From: Eutreptiella sp. 'Long Island Sound 2002'
Lineage: Eukaryota; Euglenozoa; Euglenophyceae; Eutreptiales; Eutreptiaceae
DNA length: 64,000 nucleotides
Reading direction: 5' to 3'
NCBI GenBank assembly: GCA_964036045.1
Contig: OZ038379.1
Location: 185,652,495-185,716,494, forward strand
This document shows positions 1-10,705 of the stretch, piece by piece (position 1 is the stretch's first letter; each line of letters begins with the position of its first letter). The translations under genes and the position numbers were made by a program. Under the pieces are notes generated by a model. It was not told where the DNA came from. It saw only the letters and a program-made list of their open reading frames with translations, and did no database searches.

Positions 1-1040
1 TGTGACAATTACTACCAGCGCCGATGTATTCCACACTTTTGTACTGCCCCATTGGCTACCAGACCGTGCCTTGCAAACCTTGCCCCCGCTTTTGATAAGG
101 GGCAGCAGCAGCAACAAACCCAAAGCAAAGCTCCACCATCGCCCCACCGTCCGTCCCACTGTCGGCATTCCCCGGAAAACACAATGAGCCATCATGAAGG
201 GGCTTCAAATGTGCGCCGTAACAGTGTTTTTGTGCGACAAAAACCAGCAGATGACGCAATATCATGCGCCTGTGGCTGTGATCGTGATGCTTGGGGGGTT
301 GAGACCCAACCAAATTGGATGAATTGGACGATAGAAAAGCAGACAGACAGGGCAGCAAAGGTTGCAAACTTGAGGTAATGCCCTCCGCAGTAAAGGCACA
401 AGTGCATCTCTATTCCCTATGCCAAACCTTGTTTAACCTCAGAAACACGCCATTAGCAGAGAGCGATGGCTGGGGGGGTGGGCGTAAACACACAGACGCC
501 GGGCAGACAAGAAGCACCAAACACAGGGCGAGAATCCCGGGGCTCGTGCCCCCCCCCCCCCCCCATGGAGTCTTAGTCAACAGTCAAGCACACGTCAGCA
601 CAACAAAAGCCTCTTCAGAGGTACCATAGGCGCCTTTCGGTCTGGAAGACGAGTTGCAGAGGATGCATAACTGCTCCCAGGTACTGAGCTGCAGCAGCGT
701 TGTTTTGTTGGACCTACAGAGAACACAGTGCCCCCCCCCCCCCCTCCCCCCCTCCATGTGAGTAAGCACCCAGTCCGGACCGTGCAACCCTCAATACAGG
801 GCACACACTGCACATCAGTTCGCTTCACAAGGTCCAAGCGGTGCCACGCCTTCAGATTGCGGCACCGTCGTCCCAAGAGGAACACGCAGGGACTCAGCGG
901 CACCCCGAAAAAGGGGCTCATCAATATGTTCAGAAGGGGTGGCCCCACTCTCAATTGACAGGCTCTGCCACCCCAATAGCTTCGGTCCGCGAGCAACCGT
1001 TTTGTGAATGCCAGACCTTGTCTGCACACCAGCAATCAGT
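1..1040. other. No recognisable gene; poly-C tracts
   Basis: I see no convincing exon, RNA gene or domain here. Open frames on both strands are short and mutually overlapping. Two pure C runs stand out, at about 549-564 and 731-744, the first examples of a tract type that recurs through the non-array parts of the window. Confidence 0.5.
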
Positions 1041-1140
1041 GGTTGGCGGTTGGCGGTTGGTGGTTGGCGGTTGGCGGTTGGTGGTGGCGGTTGGCGGTTG
1101 GCGGTTGGCGGTTGGCGGTTGGTGGTTGGCGGTTGGTGGT
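1041..1140 (+). repeat. GGTTGGC/GGTTGGT minisatellite
   Basis: About 100 bases consist of GGTTGGC-type units of 6-7 bases with occasional T for C. Runs of GG separated by TT or C could form two-tetrad G-quadruplexes on the plus strand. A second, shorter block of the same motif lies at 2666-2732, so this is a dispersed simple repeat and not a unique regulatory site. Confidence 0.9.
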
Positions 1141-1538
1141 CCCTGGGGGCGGTCCTTAAGGGCAGTCCTAAAAAAAAAAGGATCTGGGTTCTTAAAGACA
1201 GCCCTGCCAACCACCTGTGCGTTTGCTTCTCAAGCCCTGCGTCCGCCGTCCTCCGCCTCAAGCCCAACCCCCATTGTGGCCCCAACGTTCCTGTTTCTCC
1301 ATCGGCGGCGGATCGTGGTCGCCAAAGGGCTTTCAGGATCCACACAGCCGAACCCTTCACATCGGGTACCCACCGTCCCTCCCTCTTCGGTGTGGGTTCG
1401 GTTTGTTTATAAGAGGGGGGGGGGGGGCTTTTATGGCTCTGATACCCACCCATCCCAAAAAAATCTTGATCCAGAATTTGGCTGACGGAAAATCAAGTGT
1501 GAATAAGCGGCCCCTTTGTGGGAACCACCCAGACCCCC

Positions 1539-1750
1539 GTGTGACATTCCGTCGGGTTGTTGTTCCTTTACGGGGCCCTGGACAGTCCCCCGTTCTTCCC
1601 TTCGCATGTTGCGTCGGGTCGCCGCGTTCTGTCGGCCGCTGCGGCCGGTGCTCTTGCTGGTGTCGTTTCCGCGTTCGCGGAGCCCCGTCGTTGGTGTGCC
1701 GGGGCTGTGCTGGATGTGGCGGGATGTGCCGTTTGCGCGTCAGCGGCGCC
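1539..1750 (+). repeat. Dispersed 212-bp repeat, copy 1
   Basis: This block starts with GTGTGACATTCCGTCGGG and ends just before a poly-C tract. It matches 4051-4262 almost base for base in the same orientation, with a few substitutions. Both strands are partly open, but the duplication and the lack of any domain argue for a repeat family and not a gene. Confidence 0.85.
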
Positions 1751-2665
1751 CCCCCCCCCCCTTTGGTATTAGTTCCTTATAAACAAAGTCTGGTTTGGAT
1801 GATGGGTGGAGATCTATGAGCGGTTGATGACTGGCAGGTTCTGGACTGTTGATGAGGGCCGGTTTGATGTGCAGACTGTTGTTGAAGGCCCCTGACGACT
1901 GCTGACAGTTTCCGCCACCCGTCCTTTTCGGCGTTCAGTATATTCTGCGACCCGTGCAGTTGTGGGACATTGGGCCCGGCCGAGGAGCATCCAGAGAGCA
2001 GCCGGGAGCACGCGGCGCGCGCGCAGCAGCATACCTGACGCAAGAAATGGCCGTCGCTCGGGATGTGGAGATGATGGCAGGCATGACGTTTTCGCGAGAG
2101 AAGATGCAGTCGGCTTCAAGTAGCCTGCATTTGTCGCAGGCTGCGTGCCTTGGGGGTTCCGGGGCCGGCTCAGTGCTGTAAGACAATCGCAAGCAACAGG
2201 CTGATTGAGGTGGCGGAAGCCTTCAAGATGGGGTCGAGACGCGGGGCCCTCCTTTAGCGATAGGCCCATGGGGCTGAGATGGGGTTGGCGTGGGTTTGCT
2301 CTGGGACCGACTTCAGGTCAAACTCATGCGGGGGAGCTCAATGGGACGTGCACACGGGACACAATGGGACGTGCACGCGACCACAGGCATGAGAAAATCC
2401 AGCCATATGTCACGAATACAGTGAATGACTAACGCGAAGAGGCCAAATGACGCGAATTGCGTCTCATCTCCATTCATCGGATCAGAGGGGTGGTCCCTTG
2501 GTGTGTGTGTGTGTGGCCGGGGTCTACGCTGAAGTGCAATGCCAGTCCCTAGGGGAAAAAAAAGAGAAAAGAGGTCGTAATGCCAACAGAAACGAACATT
2601 CACGGGGACGCTCTCTGCTTCATGGTCAAGACATGGGCAAGACCACAGAAACAGTATTGAACAAT

Positions 2666-2732
2666 GGTTGGTGGTTGACGGCGGTTGGCGGTTGGCGGTT
2701 TGGCGGTTGGCGATTGGTGGTTGGCGGTTGGT
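2666..2732 (+). repeat. GGTTGGC minisatellite, second block
   Basis: The same GGTTGGC/GGTTGGT units as at 1041-1140, slightly more degenerate. The block is followed by unrelated low-complexity DNA. Confidence 0.88.
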
Positions 2733-3372
2733 GGCCCCCGGGCCCTGAAGAAGCAAAAAAAGTGGAGCCACCCCAAATGGCGCACAGCCGGTGCGGTCGG
2801 TCCCCAATGCACCAAAAAGAAACCGATCGTCCCCCATTGCTTTGCACTAGTCCCGTTTAGTGGGCCTGAGGGGGGCAAACAGAGAAATGGTCGTGTACAG
2901 CAGCGGGCGTACAAAAACTGTTGCAACGGCGTGCAGTGCAATTCCTGGTCCCTGGGGTGGCTCTCGCTTTGCGTCGGGAGGTGATCAGGACCACCTGATC
3001 GCCAGAGGCACCTCCAAGTCTGCGCCCGTGGCCACCATGTCACGTGTGACCGCGGGGGGATCTGTGGCAGGGGATAGCACACAACCGCCCATACACTGCC
3101 AAGCGGCAAGCCCACGGCGCACCAGGGCCGCAACAGACAACAGGGAAACCTCAGTACTGGCCAGGGGGAGCACACTGACCACACACGAATGCTCGACGTG
3201 AACTTGATGCCGCGATGGCGGCCCCGAGCCGCTCCACTGATCCAGCACACGCCACAACACTGGGTACGGCGTCAGTCAAGTACCCTTCAGCATTGCGGAT
3301 CCGTCACACCTCATGCGCTGGTCTGCATTTACATTGTCCTGTCTCCAACTGTGACGCACACTGTCCCCGTGG
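2733..3372. other. No recognisable gene
   Basis: Open frames on both strands are short and GC-driven. I see no domain, repeat or splice-supported exon in this stretch. Confidence 0.4.
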
Positions 3373-3590
3373 AGGAGGTTGCCGAAGCGGTTGGGGGCGG
3401 TTACTGTGGGTTACAAATGGCTGAAGCCGGCACTTGGCGTCAGGGGGACAGTGGCTGGGCATAGGCTAGGCGCCCTGGGGGGGGGGGGGTTGGCACAAGG
3501 CCTCGGTATCTGATTGTGTGCCTTTGGCGGCGCCTATTGGCCTCTCGCCACTGCTCATTCTGACCCTCTGTGGGCCCGAACGTGTTTTGG
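3373..3590 (+). repeat. Dispersed repeat family R, copy 1
   Basis: The copy begins with AGGAGGTTGCCGAAGCGG, contains a poly-G tract near 3478-3490 and continues through CCTTTGGCGGCGCCTATTGG to about 3590. Its first half recurs at 7581-7690 and 45346-45450, and its second half at 8881-8981 and 45606-45670. This is the only copy here in which both halves are joined. Confidence 0.8.
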
Positions 3591-4050
3591 ATGTGTCAAC
3601 GGAGCCCCTGGAGGGGGGGGTGTACCTCCCCCTTCCGATGCATCCCTGGGCTGGGGGGGGGGGGGCGCTGGACCGCTCTCCCCTTAATTCCTGATGACCC
3701 AGCACTGACCTGGACCACCGCACGTGCTACGGGACGTGGGGACAGGGCTCGCACCCTCTCCAGCCGGCGGTGGCCGTACCCTGGGCGACGCGGGGCAGTT
3801 GAACCGGATGTGTTGCGCACAGGAGGCAGGTCGGCAGGGCATGGTGCGGCAGACGATGCGGTGTGCGTCGGGCTTCACTGTGCCTGGGTCGCCCGGGGTG
3901 GGCGGTGGCCTGTCGCCCCTAAGTCCAACGCGGGAGAGCCTGCGGCGCCCCGGCAGGCCAGCAGTGACGTCCCGAGCGACCTGCGCTTCAGGAGCCGTCA
4001 AGACTGGTGGTGGTGGTGGACGCAATCACATCCCATCCCATCCCCCCCCT

Positions 4051-4262
4051 GTGTGACATTCCGTCGGGTTGTTGCTCCTTTATGGGGCCCTGGACAGTCA
4101 CCCGGTCTTCCCTTCGCATGTTGCGTCGGGTCGCTGCTTTCTGTCGGCCGCTGCGGCCGGTGCTCCTGCTGGTGTCGTTTCCGCGTTCGCGGAGCCCAGT
4201 GGTTGGTGTGCCGGGGCTGTGCTGAATGTGGCGGGATGTGCCGTTTGCGCGTCAGCGGCGCC
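4051..4262 (+). repeat. Dispersed 212-bp repeat, copy 2
   Basis: Direct duplicate of 1539-1750, beginning with the same GTGTGACATTCCGTCGGG and ending at the same GCGTCAGCGGCG. Sequence diverges abruptly outside both ends. Confidence 0.85.
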
Positions 4263-7110
4263 CAATAATTGGCGTATTGAGGATGTGCTGGTTGTTGCCG
4301 GGGTCGTTTGACTGTTTTTGCTGTCCACCCCCCCCCCCCCCCCCACTGACATCCCCAACATCCACCTGACATTCAGCTCCCTGCACCATCTGTGCCCTCG
4401 CCAATCCAGCGCACCGAGGGTGCCGCCCGCGCACCGCGCACGCTGCGTCATTCAAGTATCCCGGGTTTCGTGCCACGTTGGACAACACAGCCCCAGGACT
4501 TGGAACGGAGTGAGGGGGTGACGTGCAGCGCACATGCGCATCAGGGCTCATGGATGCGGCCAACCGCGTGTGCCCTGGTGCACCATGTGCACCGCGCGCA
4601 CCGCGCGGGCGGCACCCTCACCCGCATCAGTTACAGCCCTCGACCGTAGCAGCAATTCCAGCCCCTAGCCGTAGTGACAATCGCAAGGGTGCAGCACCTG
4701 CGTATCCACCAGTGTCTGGCCGGGACGCACTTCCCAGGGGCGGCTTGCGCTGACCATCCTGAAGATACGAGAGCCAGGACCTCCGAGCCTGTTGGCGATG
4801 CAGGGGCGGTGCCCTTGGCCCTAGAGTTCCGGCGCCGATACCTACCTCCTCATCGCCCTGGCAAAGGGAAAGAAGGGGAAAGACTGAATTGACAGTCGGA
4901 GGCAGAACATTCGGGCAACATCCATAGAACTACATGGAATTTCAAACCAGAAATCCCGAAAATTCCGTCAAATCCCGTTAAATCAGGTTTCATCCGGCTC
5001 AGCCTGATCACGTTTCGATGCAAAACCCTGGGCTAAGGCTTTACAGGGGTCTTTAGTGACGCGTGAGCTGGAAGGGACCCATGATACTGGACTCGGACGG
5101 ACACTGTAACCCCCGTCTATGCCATCTACCCAGAGGATTGGAGGTCCCAGACCTTTTTTGGAAGATCTTGAAAGGCAAAAAGGCTTTTTGATTTCGCCTC
5201 AAATGGAGGGGTATTCCAACTTATATGCCGCCAATCCCCACTTGCAAAAAAGCGGATACAATATTCTCATGCACCTTTTGGTCGTGGTTCAGGCCAGTGC
5301 GGACGTCCTTCAAATCAAGCTGCATTTGGATGCCCTTCGGAGCGTCATTGTTGAATGCAGATCTTGACGTACTGGGGGAGGGTTGGGCCGATGTTTGTTG
5401 CTGTGGTGGTTAGTGAACTAGGGCACTGAGAGCAGGAGGGAACGTTTGCCCAGGGCGCACGAGGCATCAAAATCAATGTTCCGGGCATCCAAATCAATGT
5501 TCCGGCCATCGATCCCAATGCTTTATCCCCTTGTCATACCGAGCTTGGGGGTGCCCTTTTCACAATTGCAAAAGCACAATTTATTCGGCATGATTTGATT
5601 CCGCATTCCGCATCCCGTTTGGGATGGGTGTGGCTGGCAGACTGAAAATCTAATGAAACGTGATTTAACGCGCCTTGACGTGGTTTAACACGATTCGGCA
5701 AAACGGCTCAAAACGTGGTAAATCGTGATTTACTGTCCCACGGTACAGTGAAAAACCCTGCTTGGCATCACCGCTTGTGCCTAATGGACATTGATTCCGG
5801 GACCTCTTCATCAGGCGTCGTGTACTGCGAAGGCTATACCACGCCACCTGGTTGGAAGAGAAGCCGCTGGGCATGGCTTGCAGCGGATGGCGCTCGTGCG
5901 AGGGGATTCAAATCTGGGCAAAGGCGGCTGTGCAGAATTACTGAATACGAGAGACAGAGCCGGTGGTCCGGATGCACGCTCACCAGCTGGGCCCTGCTAC
6001 AAAGGGGCTGTCAGCAGAGGGATTACCAGTCATCATGCAGTTATCGCAGACGTACGGGCTGTTGCATGGCTTTCCCTCGCTCTTGTCCTCGAAAAAGTGA
6101 AGAAAATCCCGGAAATGTGTGCCACAGACTGCGCACGGCAGAGACCTACGCAGGCGTCGCCGTGTCAGGCACTGGGCAATCTCCCGTGTGTACCGGCTGT
6201 GGGCCCTCGCCGCGCAAGCCTTGCCCTCCGTGCCTGAGGTGCCCAGGGGGGAAGGGGGGGGGCAGGTCTGCGACGCGTGGCACAATGTCGGCCAATTGAA
6301 AAGAAGGGGGGCGGCGGTGGTCACCCCATTTGCGGTGTTTATGGAATTTCGAGCATCCACTGCCCGGGGCCACCCCGAAAGCACTGGTCATGAGGTTTGC
6401 CCCTGCCCGTGCCCTTACCTCCAACCCGACCTCGACCCCTGCCCCAGCTGCGGTGTCCACCCCCTGCGGCTGCCCCTGCCGCCCTCGGCGCAACACACAC
6501 ATGACAGTGTACTGCGTCAATACACAGCACGCGCATCAGGGCAAGGAGTGCAGGGGAGATGGCCAAGGCTTTGACAAAACTGTGGCGGTTTTTTTGGTTT
6601 GAGCAAATGGATCGCAACTACATATCCACATTCCTGCCAGCGGCAGGCTTGGGGGACACCGGCAGAGGCAAGGATGTATTAGAAGCGGGGGGAGGGGGGG
6701 GAGGTGGGGTCTGGCTGGGACACTCCTTCCTCCCAGGGTCCCCCAATGGTCCCCAGCGAAGGCGAGCCGAAAAATTTGAAGCTTAAATCCTCTTGGCACC
6801 GAAGGCGCCGAAGCAAATTTTTGGCTGTCAGCCTCAAACATTGGAAGGGGAGGAGGGGGGGGGTCCCAGGGGGTAACCCCGCCTCCTGCGGTGTACGGCC
6901 GTCCTAATACATCCCTGGAGGAGGGGTCTGAAACCCAAAAAAACTGTGTACCAAAAATGGCCCAAATCAACATTACCTTCCGAAAATTTATTTTTTTCCC
7001 ACAATGAAATCTGGGTCTAGGCCGGGGGGGGGGGTCCTCCTACGGTTGTCAGCCGCTCCATGAAACATCCTTGGGTAGGGCCGGAGGGAGGGGCAGTGGT
7101 AGGGGAGGGC
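4263..7110. other. Gene-poor stretch with poly-C/G tracts
   Basis: I find no domain-bearing frame. Poly-C near 4328-4344 and poly-G near 7024-7033 are the main landmarks. Composition turns AT-richer near 4900-5750, with no splice-flanked exon that I can defend. Confidence 0.4.
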
Positions 7111-7119
7111 ACAGCGCGG

Positions 7120-7360
7120 CCCCCATCACACGCCTCCTGGTCTTCCGTTGCCACTCCTTCTCTTCCTCAGGCATCTCCTGCTGCGTGCTCTCCTCTTGAA
7201 AACCCTCCGCCTCACCCCGCAACTCATCCCCAAACAGGGCCCTGTGGGCGGGCATACCGGCACCGAGGGCACACTCGATCTTCCGGCGGACGAGACACGC
7301 CGCGACCCTTGACCGGGCCAGTGGCCCCAGACCCCGGGACTGGGGGTGTGGTGCGTGCAC
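7120..7360 (-). CDS. Candidate coding exon, unknown protein
   Basis: The minus-strand frame over 7350-7130 reads like protein: basic and acidic residues alternate, with Arg-Arg-Lys-Ile-Glu-Cys followed by a Glu/Gln-rich stretch and Lys-Thr-Arg-Arg-Arg. An adjacent frame over 7500-7370 is also protein-like, which would suggest two exons or a frameshift. I recognise no family and cannot fix splice sites, so the boundaries are only the limits of the convincing stretch. It may instead be chance openness in GC-rich DNA. Confidence 0.2.
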
Positions 7361-7528
7361 GCGCCGAGGGCCCCGCCGAGGTGCGCGAGGTCGAGGTCGA
7401 TGCTCGGAGACCGGCTCGTGGTCTGCGAGGCGTTGGAGGGGGTCGGGATGGAGGTGGCCTCCGACACGGGAATCGGGTGGAATCCCCGTTGCTCCTGTGA
7501 AGAAGGCACAGTGCGGGGGATCAGCGAT

Positions 7529-7690
7529 GCATTAGAAGGGTCCTCAGAGGCGGCCCCGGAAGCGGTTAGGCAGGCGGTTGGAGGAGGTTGCCAAAGCGGT
7601 TGGGGGCGGTTACTGTCGGTTACAAATGCCATGGAAGCTGGCACTTGCCGTCAGGGGAACAGTGGCTGGGCGTAGGTAGGGCGCCCTGGA
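7529..7690 (+). repeat. Dispersed repeat family R, copy 2 (first half, extended)
   Basis: This stretch matches the first half of 3373-3590. It also shares about 50 bases of upstream sequence (GCATTAGAAGG onward) with 45289-45450. It ends in a poly-G tract, as the other copies do. Confidence 0.75.
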
Positions 7691-8880
7691 GGGGGGGGGG
7701 GGGTTCCCCCCCTTCCAAAGCAGCCATGCCCCCCACCCTTAAAATCCGTGCGGCTCACTGACCACTTGCCCTGCAAACGCCGTCGGGCACCCACCAACCG
7801 CCGGGAAACTCCAGTCAGTCAAGAGGCCCGTGCGCACGACTGGGGCACGGATGGGTCCACCGGCGCCGGGGGCGAGGCCGCGGCCTGCGAGCACCGCATG
7901 GACCGTATTGGCGGGGGTTTGCATCCGGCAGTTTGGCAATGCGTGCCGGGTCGTGCGCCCGCGTGTCCGCGAGAGGTCCTCGGAAGTGGGACTCATGCCC
8001 TGAAACACCCACCTGCCGGGGTGGGGTGGGGCTTTCTCAACGGGGGGGGAGGGGGGGTCGATACGGCCATCTGGACAGACCCCCCCCAAAAAAAGGCTCA
8101 ATTGAAGGCTCTCCCAAAATCCTGCCGAGACTGACCCCCGGGCCCCGGAGGTGCCCTGGACCCAAAATGAAAATGGGATTTTTGGAATCAGCACTTCGAG
8201 GGGAGTCAGAAAAAGCCCCAGTTGCCCTGGATTTGGTGAAAATATTTTTGACCATTTTCAATGCTCAAAAAAAAATTTCGGCGCCTTTGACGCCCTTCAA
8301 TTGCGCCCCTTTCCCGAACCCCTTCCCCCCACAGTTGCGAGGGGCTCTATGGACCCCCTCCCCGAGTCGAAACCCCGACTTCCCCCTCCTTGTGCACTGG
8401 GGGCATGCGTTTCGCCCCCAGTAGCAACACACATGCGGCTTCACAAGTACTACCCCCCCCCGCTGCTGCTGGCCGGGACCTGCTTGGCGGGGCGCCAGGA
8501 AGCATGCCCGAAACTGCCCTGCGACCGCCATCACTTGACCGTCCAACCGACTTCATCTGCCACGTTTCTTGGGAGCACGGCCATACCCAGGGTTGGTGGC
8601 GGGGGGTGTGACTCGAGGTTGCCAAGAGGACTGGGAATGGGCGATGAGAGTTGGTGGCAGGATGTGCAGGCACCCCCAACGGTCAAGAGGCCTCCAAGGC
8701 AAGCACTGTGGCAAGGCGGTGCGTCGTAGACGTGCACGCGGGTCACATGTCTACGACGCCTCGTACATGAAGTTAAAACCGTTAAGCACGTCGGGTACAG
8801 CCACCCTCATTGGCTCACGCGATCGTCGGTCGGGTCGCTCACGCGACCCTCGCTCCTTTTGCGGGAGGGGGGGGGGGGGG
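7691..8880. other. No recognisable gene
   Basis: I see poly-G tracts and short overlapping open frames, but no domain-bearing or splice-supported exon. Confidence 0.4.
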
Positions 8881-8981
8881 TTGGCACGAGGCCTCGGTAT
8901 CTGATTGTCTGCCTTTGGCGGCGCCTATTGGCCCCTCGCCACTGCTCGTTCTGACCCTCTGTGGGTCCGAACGTGTTTTGG
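8881..8981 (+). repeat. Dispersed repeat family R, copy 3 (second half)
   Basis: About 100 bases from TTGGCACGAGGCCTCGGTAT to GAACGTGTTTTGG match the second half of the copy at 3373-3590, again directly after a poly-G tract. Confidence 0.8.
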
Positions 8982-9417
8982 TTGGAGGTTGGGGGGGGGG
9001 GACGACCCTTTTTGGATACGCGCCTCACAAAAGCGAAGCAGGGGGGGGGGATTTTATACACGCAGGGGCCTTGGATTATGCAATGCACAATTATGCAAAA
9101 TTATGCACGACTATGCGGGCTGCATTGCAACGAAGACACATAGGGATTGCAAACAAGAGGGAACCTGGGATTGCGATCCCCCACAAACAGACAACACAGT
9201 GAAATCTGCAGCAGCCATTCATGCCTATTTTGGTCAGAAAATCACCTTGCTCTCCCTCATTTTCAGACGGTGGAATAATTTCATCGTCCGGCAAAATATC
9301 TTCAGCAGTGGAAGCATGTGCAGGTGCATTTTGCTGGACAAAATTATCCATGATAAACACAACAACAAACTGCATTGGACAAGAGTGGAGCAGACCATTA
9401 TGCACAATTATGCACAA

Positions 9418-10705
9418 TTATGCACGTGCATAATCCCCCCCCCCCTGAGCGAAGGCAGGGCACACCTCGAGCCATTGAAAGCCGCCATCGCAGGTTTGCC
9501 TGCGCTGCAGCCCCTTGGGCCCATCCAGGGCCAGAGGCTTCTCCGGTTGTTGAAGGGGCTCGCTGGCCGGGGCCTCCCACTGCACCCGCCCCATCGACGC
9601 GGGTTGTGGCAAAGCCCCGCCGGGGCTCGGGGTGCGTTGACTCCGCCGAGGCGGGCTCGCCGGACCCGCCACGGGTCCCGGAGACGGCGCATGCGGTGCC
9701 CCTCGGGGCTGAGACGCAGGCTGCGCCGTTGGAGGCACTGGGGAGTTGGGCGGTTCCCTTGGGGCCCGCGGACGCGGCTGCGGACTGGCGACGGGGGAAC
9801 GCGCGAACGGATATGTCTGCGGCGGCGGGGGGGAGTGCGGGCGCGGGGGCGGGTCAGAACGGGGGTCGTGTTGCGTCTCGGGGGCGAGGGCCGCTTGGGA
9901 GTGCGCGTGCGACTGCGCGTGGGTGTGGGGGTGGGGGTGGGGGGGCGGGGGCGGAAGTGAGTGCGGGTGCGGGTCCGAGTCGAAGAGCGCCTGCGCGGTC
10001 GGACGCAGGTGCGCGTGGCGGCGTGAGTGCGTGCCCGAGGGTGACTGCGGCTGCCGCGGAGATGGTGCCTCGGGTGGCGGCCGAGTGCTTGGGGTGACAG
10101 CAGAGGCCGTACCAGAGAGGCCGGGCTTGGGGCCAGCCTGACGCGACGCCGCCGTGGCCGTATGAGGCGGCCGAGCCGTGCGGTGGGAGGGCGGCGGCAT
10201 TTGCGCGGCGGCCAACAGCGTTGCCGTGACCTGCGCGAGCGACGCGCTGAGGTGGTCCATGCTGCGGTGCTGCGTGATCAGTTGGGTGGGCTCGGCGAAC
10301 GCCGTCGGTGGCTCGGAGGGCGGGGCGGGGGACATCCGGTGCGGGAGGGTTGACGATGCATCAGGGGCAAAGGGGGCGGATTCGGCCGCAAGGTTTGGAG
10401 CGGGTGTGGCGGGTGCAGTAGAGGCCTTGGCCTGCGCATCGGCCTCTGTCACCGCCGCGGCATCAGCGTCTGCCTTTGGCTGTGCCTGTGCCTGTACCTC
10501 TGGCTTTGGCTCTGGCTGTGGCTGTGGCTCTGGGGCGGCGTCCGGGACTGGGACGGCGGGTGGTTCTGAGGCGGAGCCGAAAGATACACTGGAAGGGGGC
10601 AGTGGGGAGGGCAGTGGGGGTGGGAGGGGGGGAGGGGCAGGGTAAGGGATGGGGGGAGTGTTCGGAGTGGGAGCCGGGCTGAGGCGATCGAGGCTGCAGT
10701 GCGCG
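9418..10705 (-). other. Unique proline/histidine-rich C-terminal region of the giant protein
   Basis: After the last half-unit the frame becomes Pro-rich, with runs of PPPLPPPLPS type. It passes a degenerate echo of the repeat (Gln-Ala-Gln-Pro-Lys-Ala-Asp-Ala, about 10,440-10,500) and then a Pro/His/Ser-rich tail with His-Pro-His-Pro runs near 9,900-9,960. The degenerate echo suggests the array once extended further. Proline-rich tails of this kind could bind SH3 or WW domains, but no specific ligand motif is convincing. The last 30 codons run into a poly-C tract and may not be coding. Confidence 0.5.

Noticed and set aside
1041-1140. Telomeric repeat
   Set aside because: GGTTGGC units differ from known TTAGGG or TTTAGGG types, are internal and appear twice.
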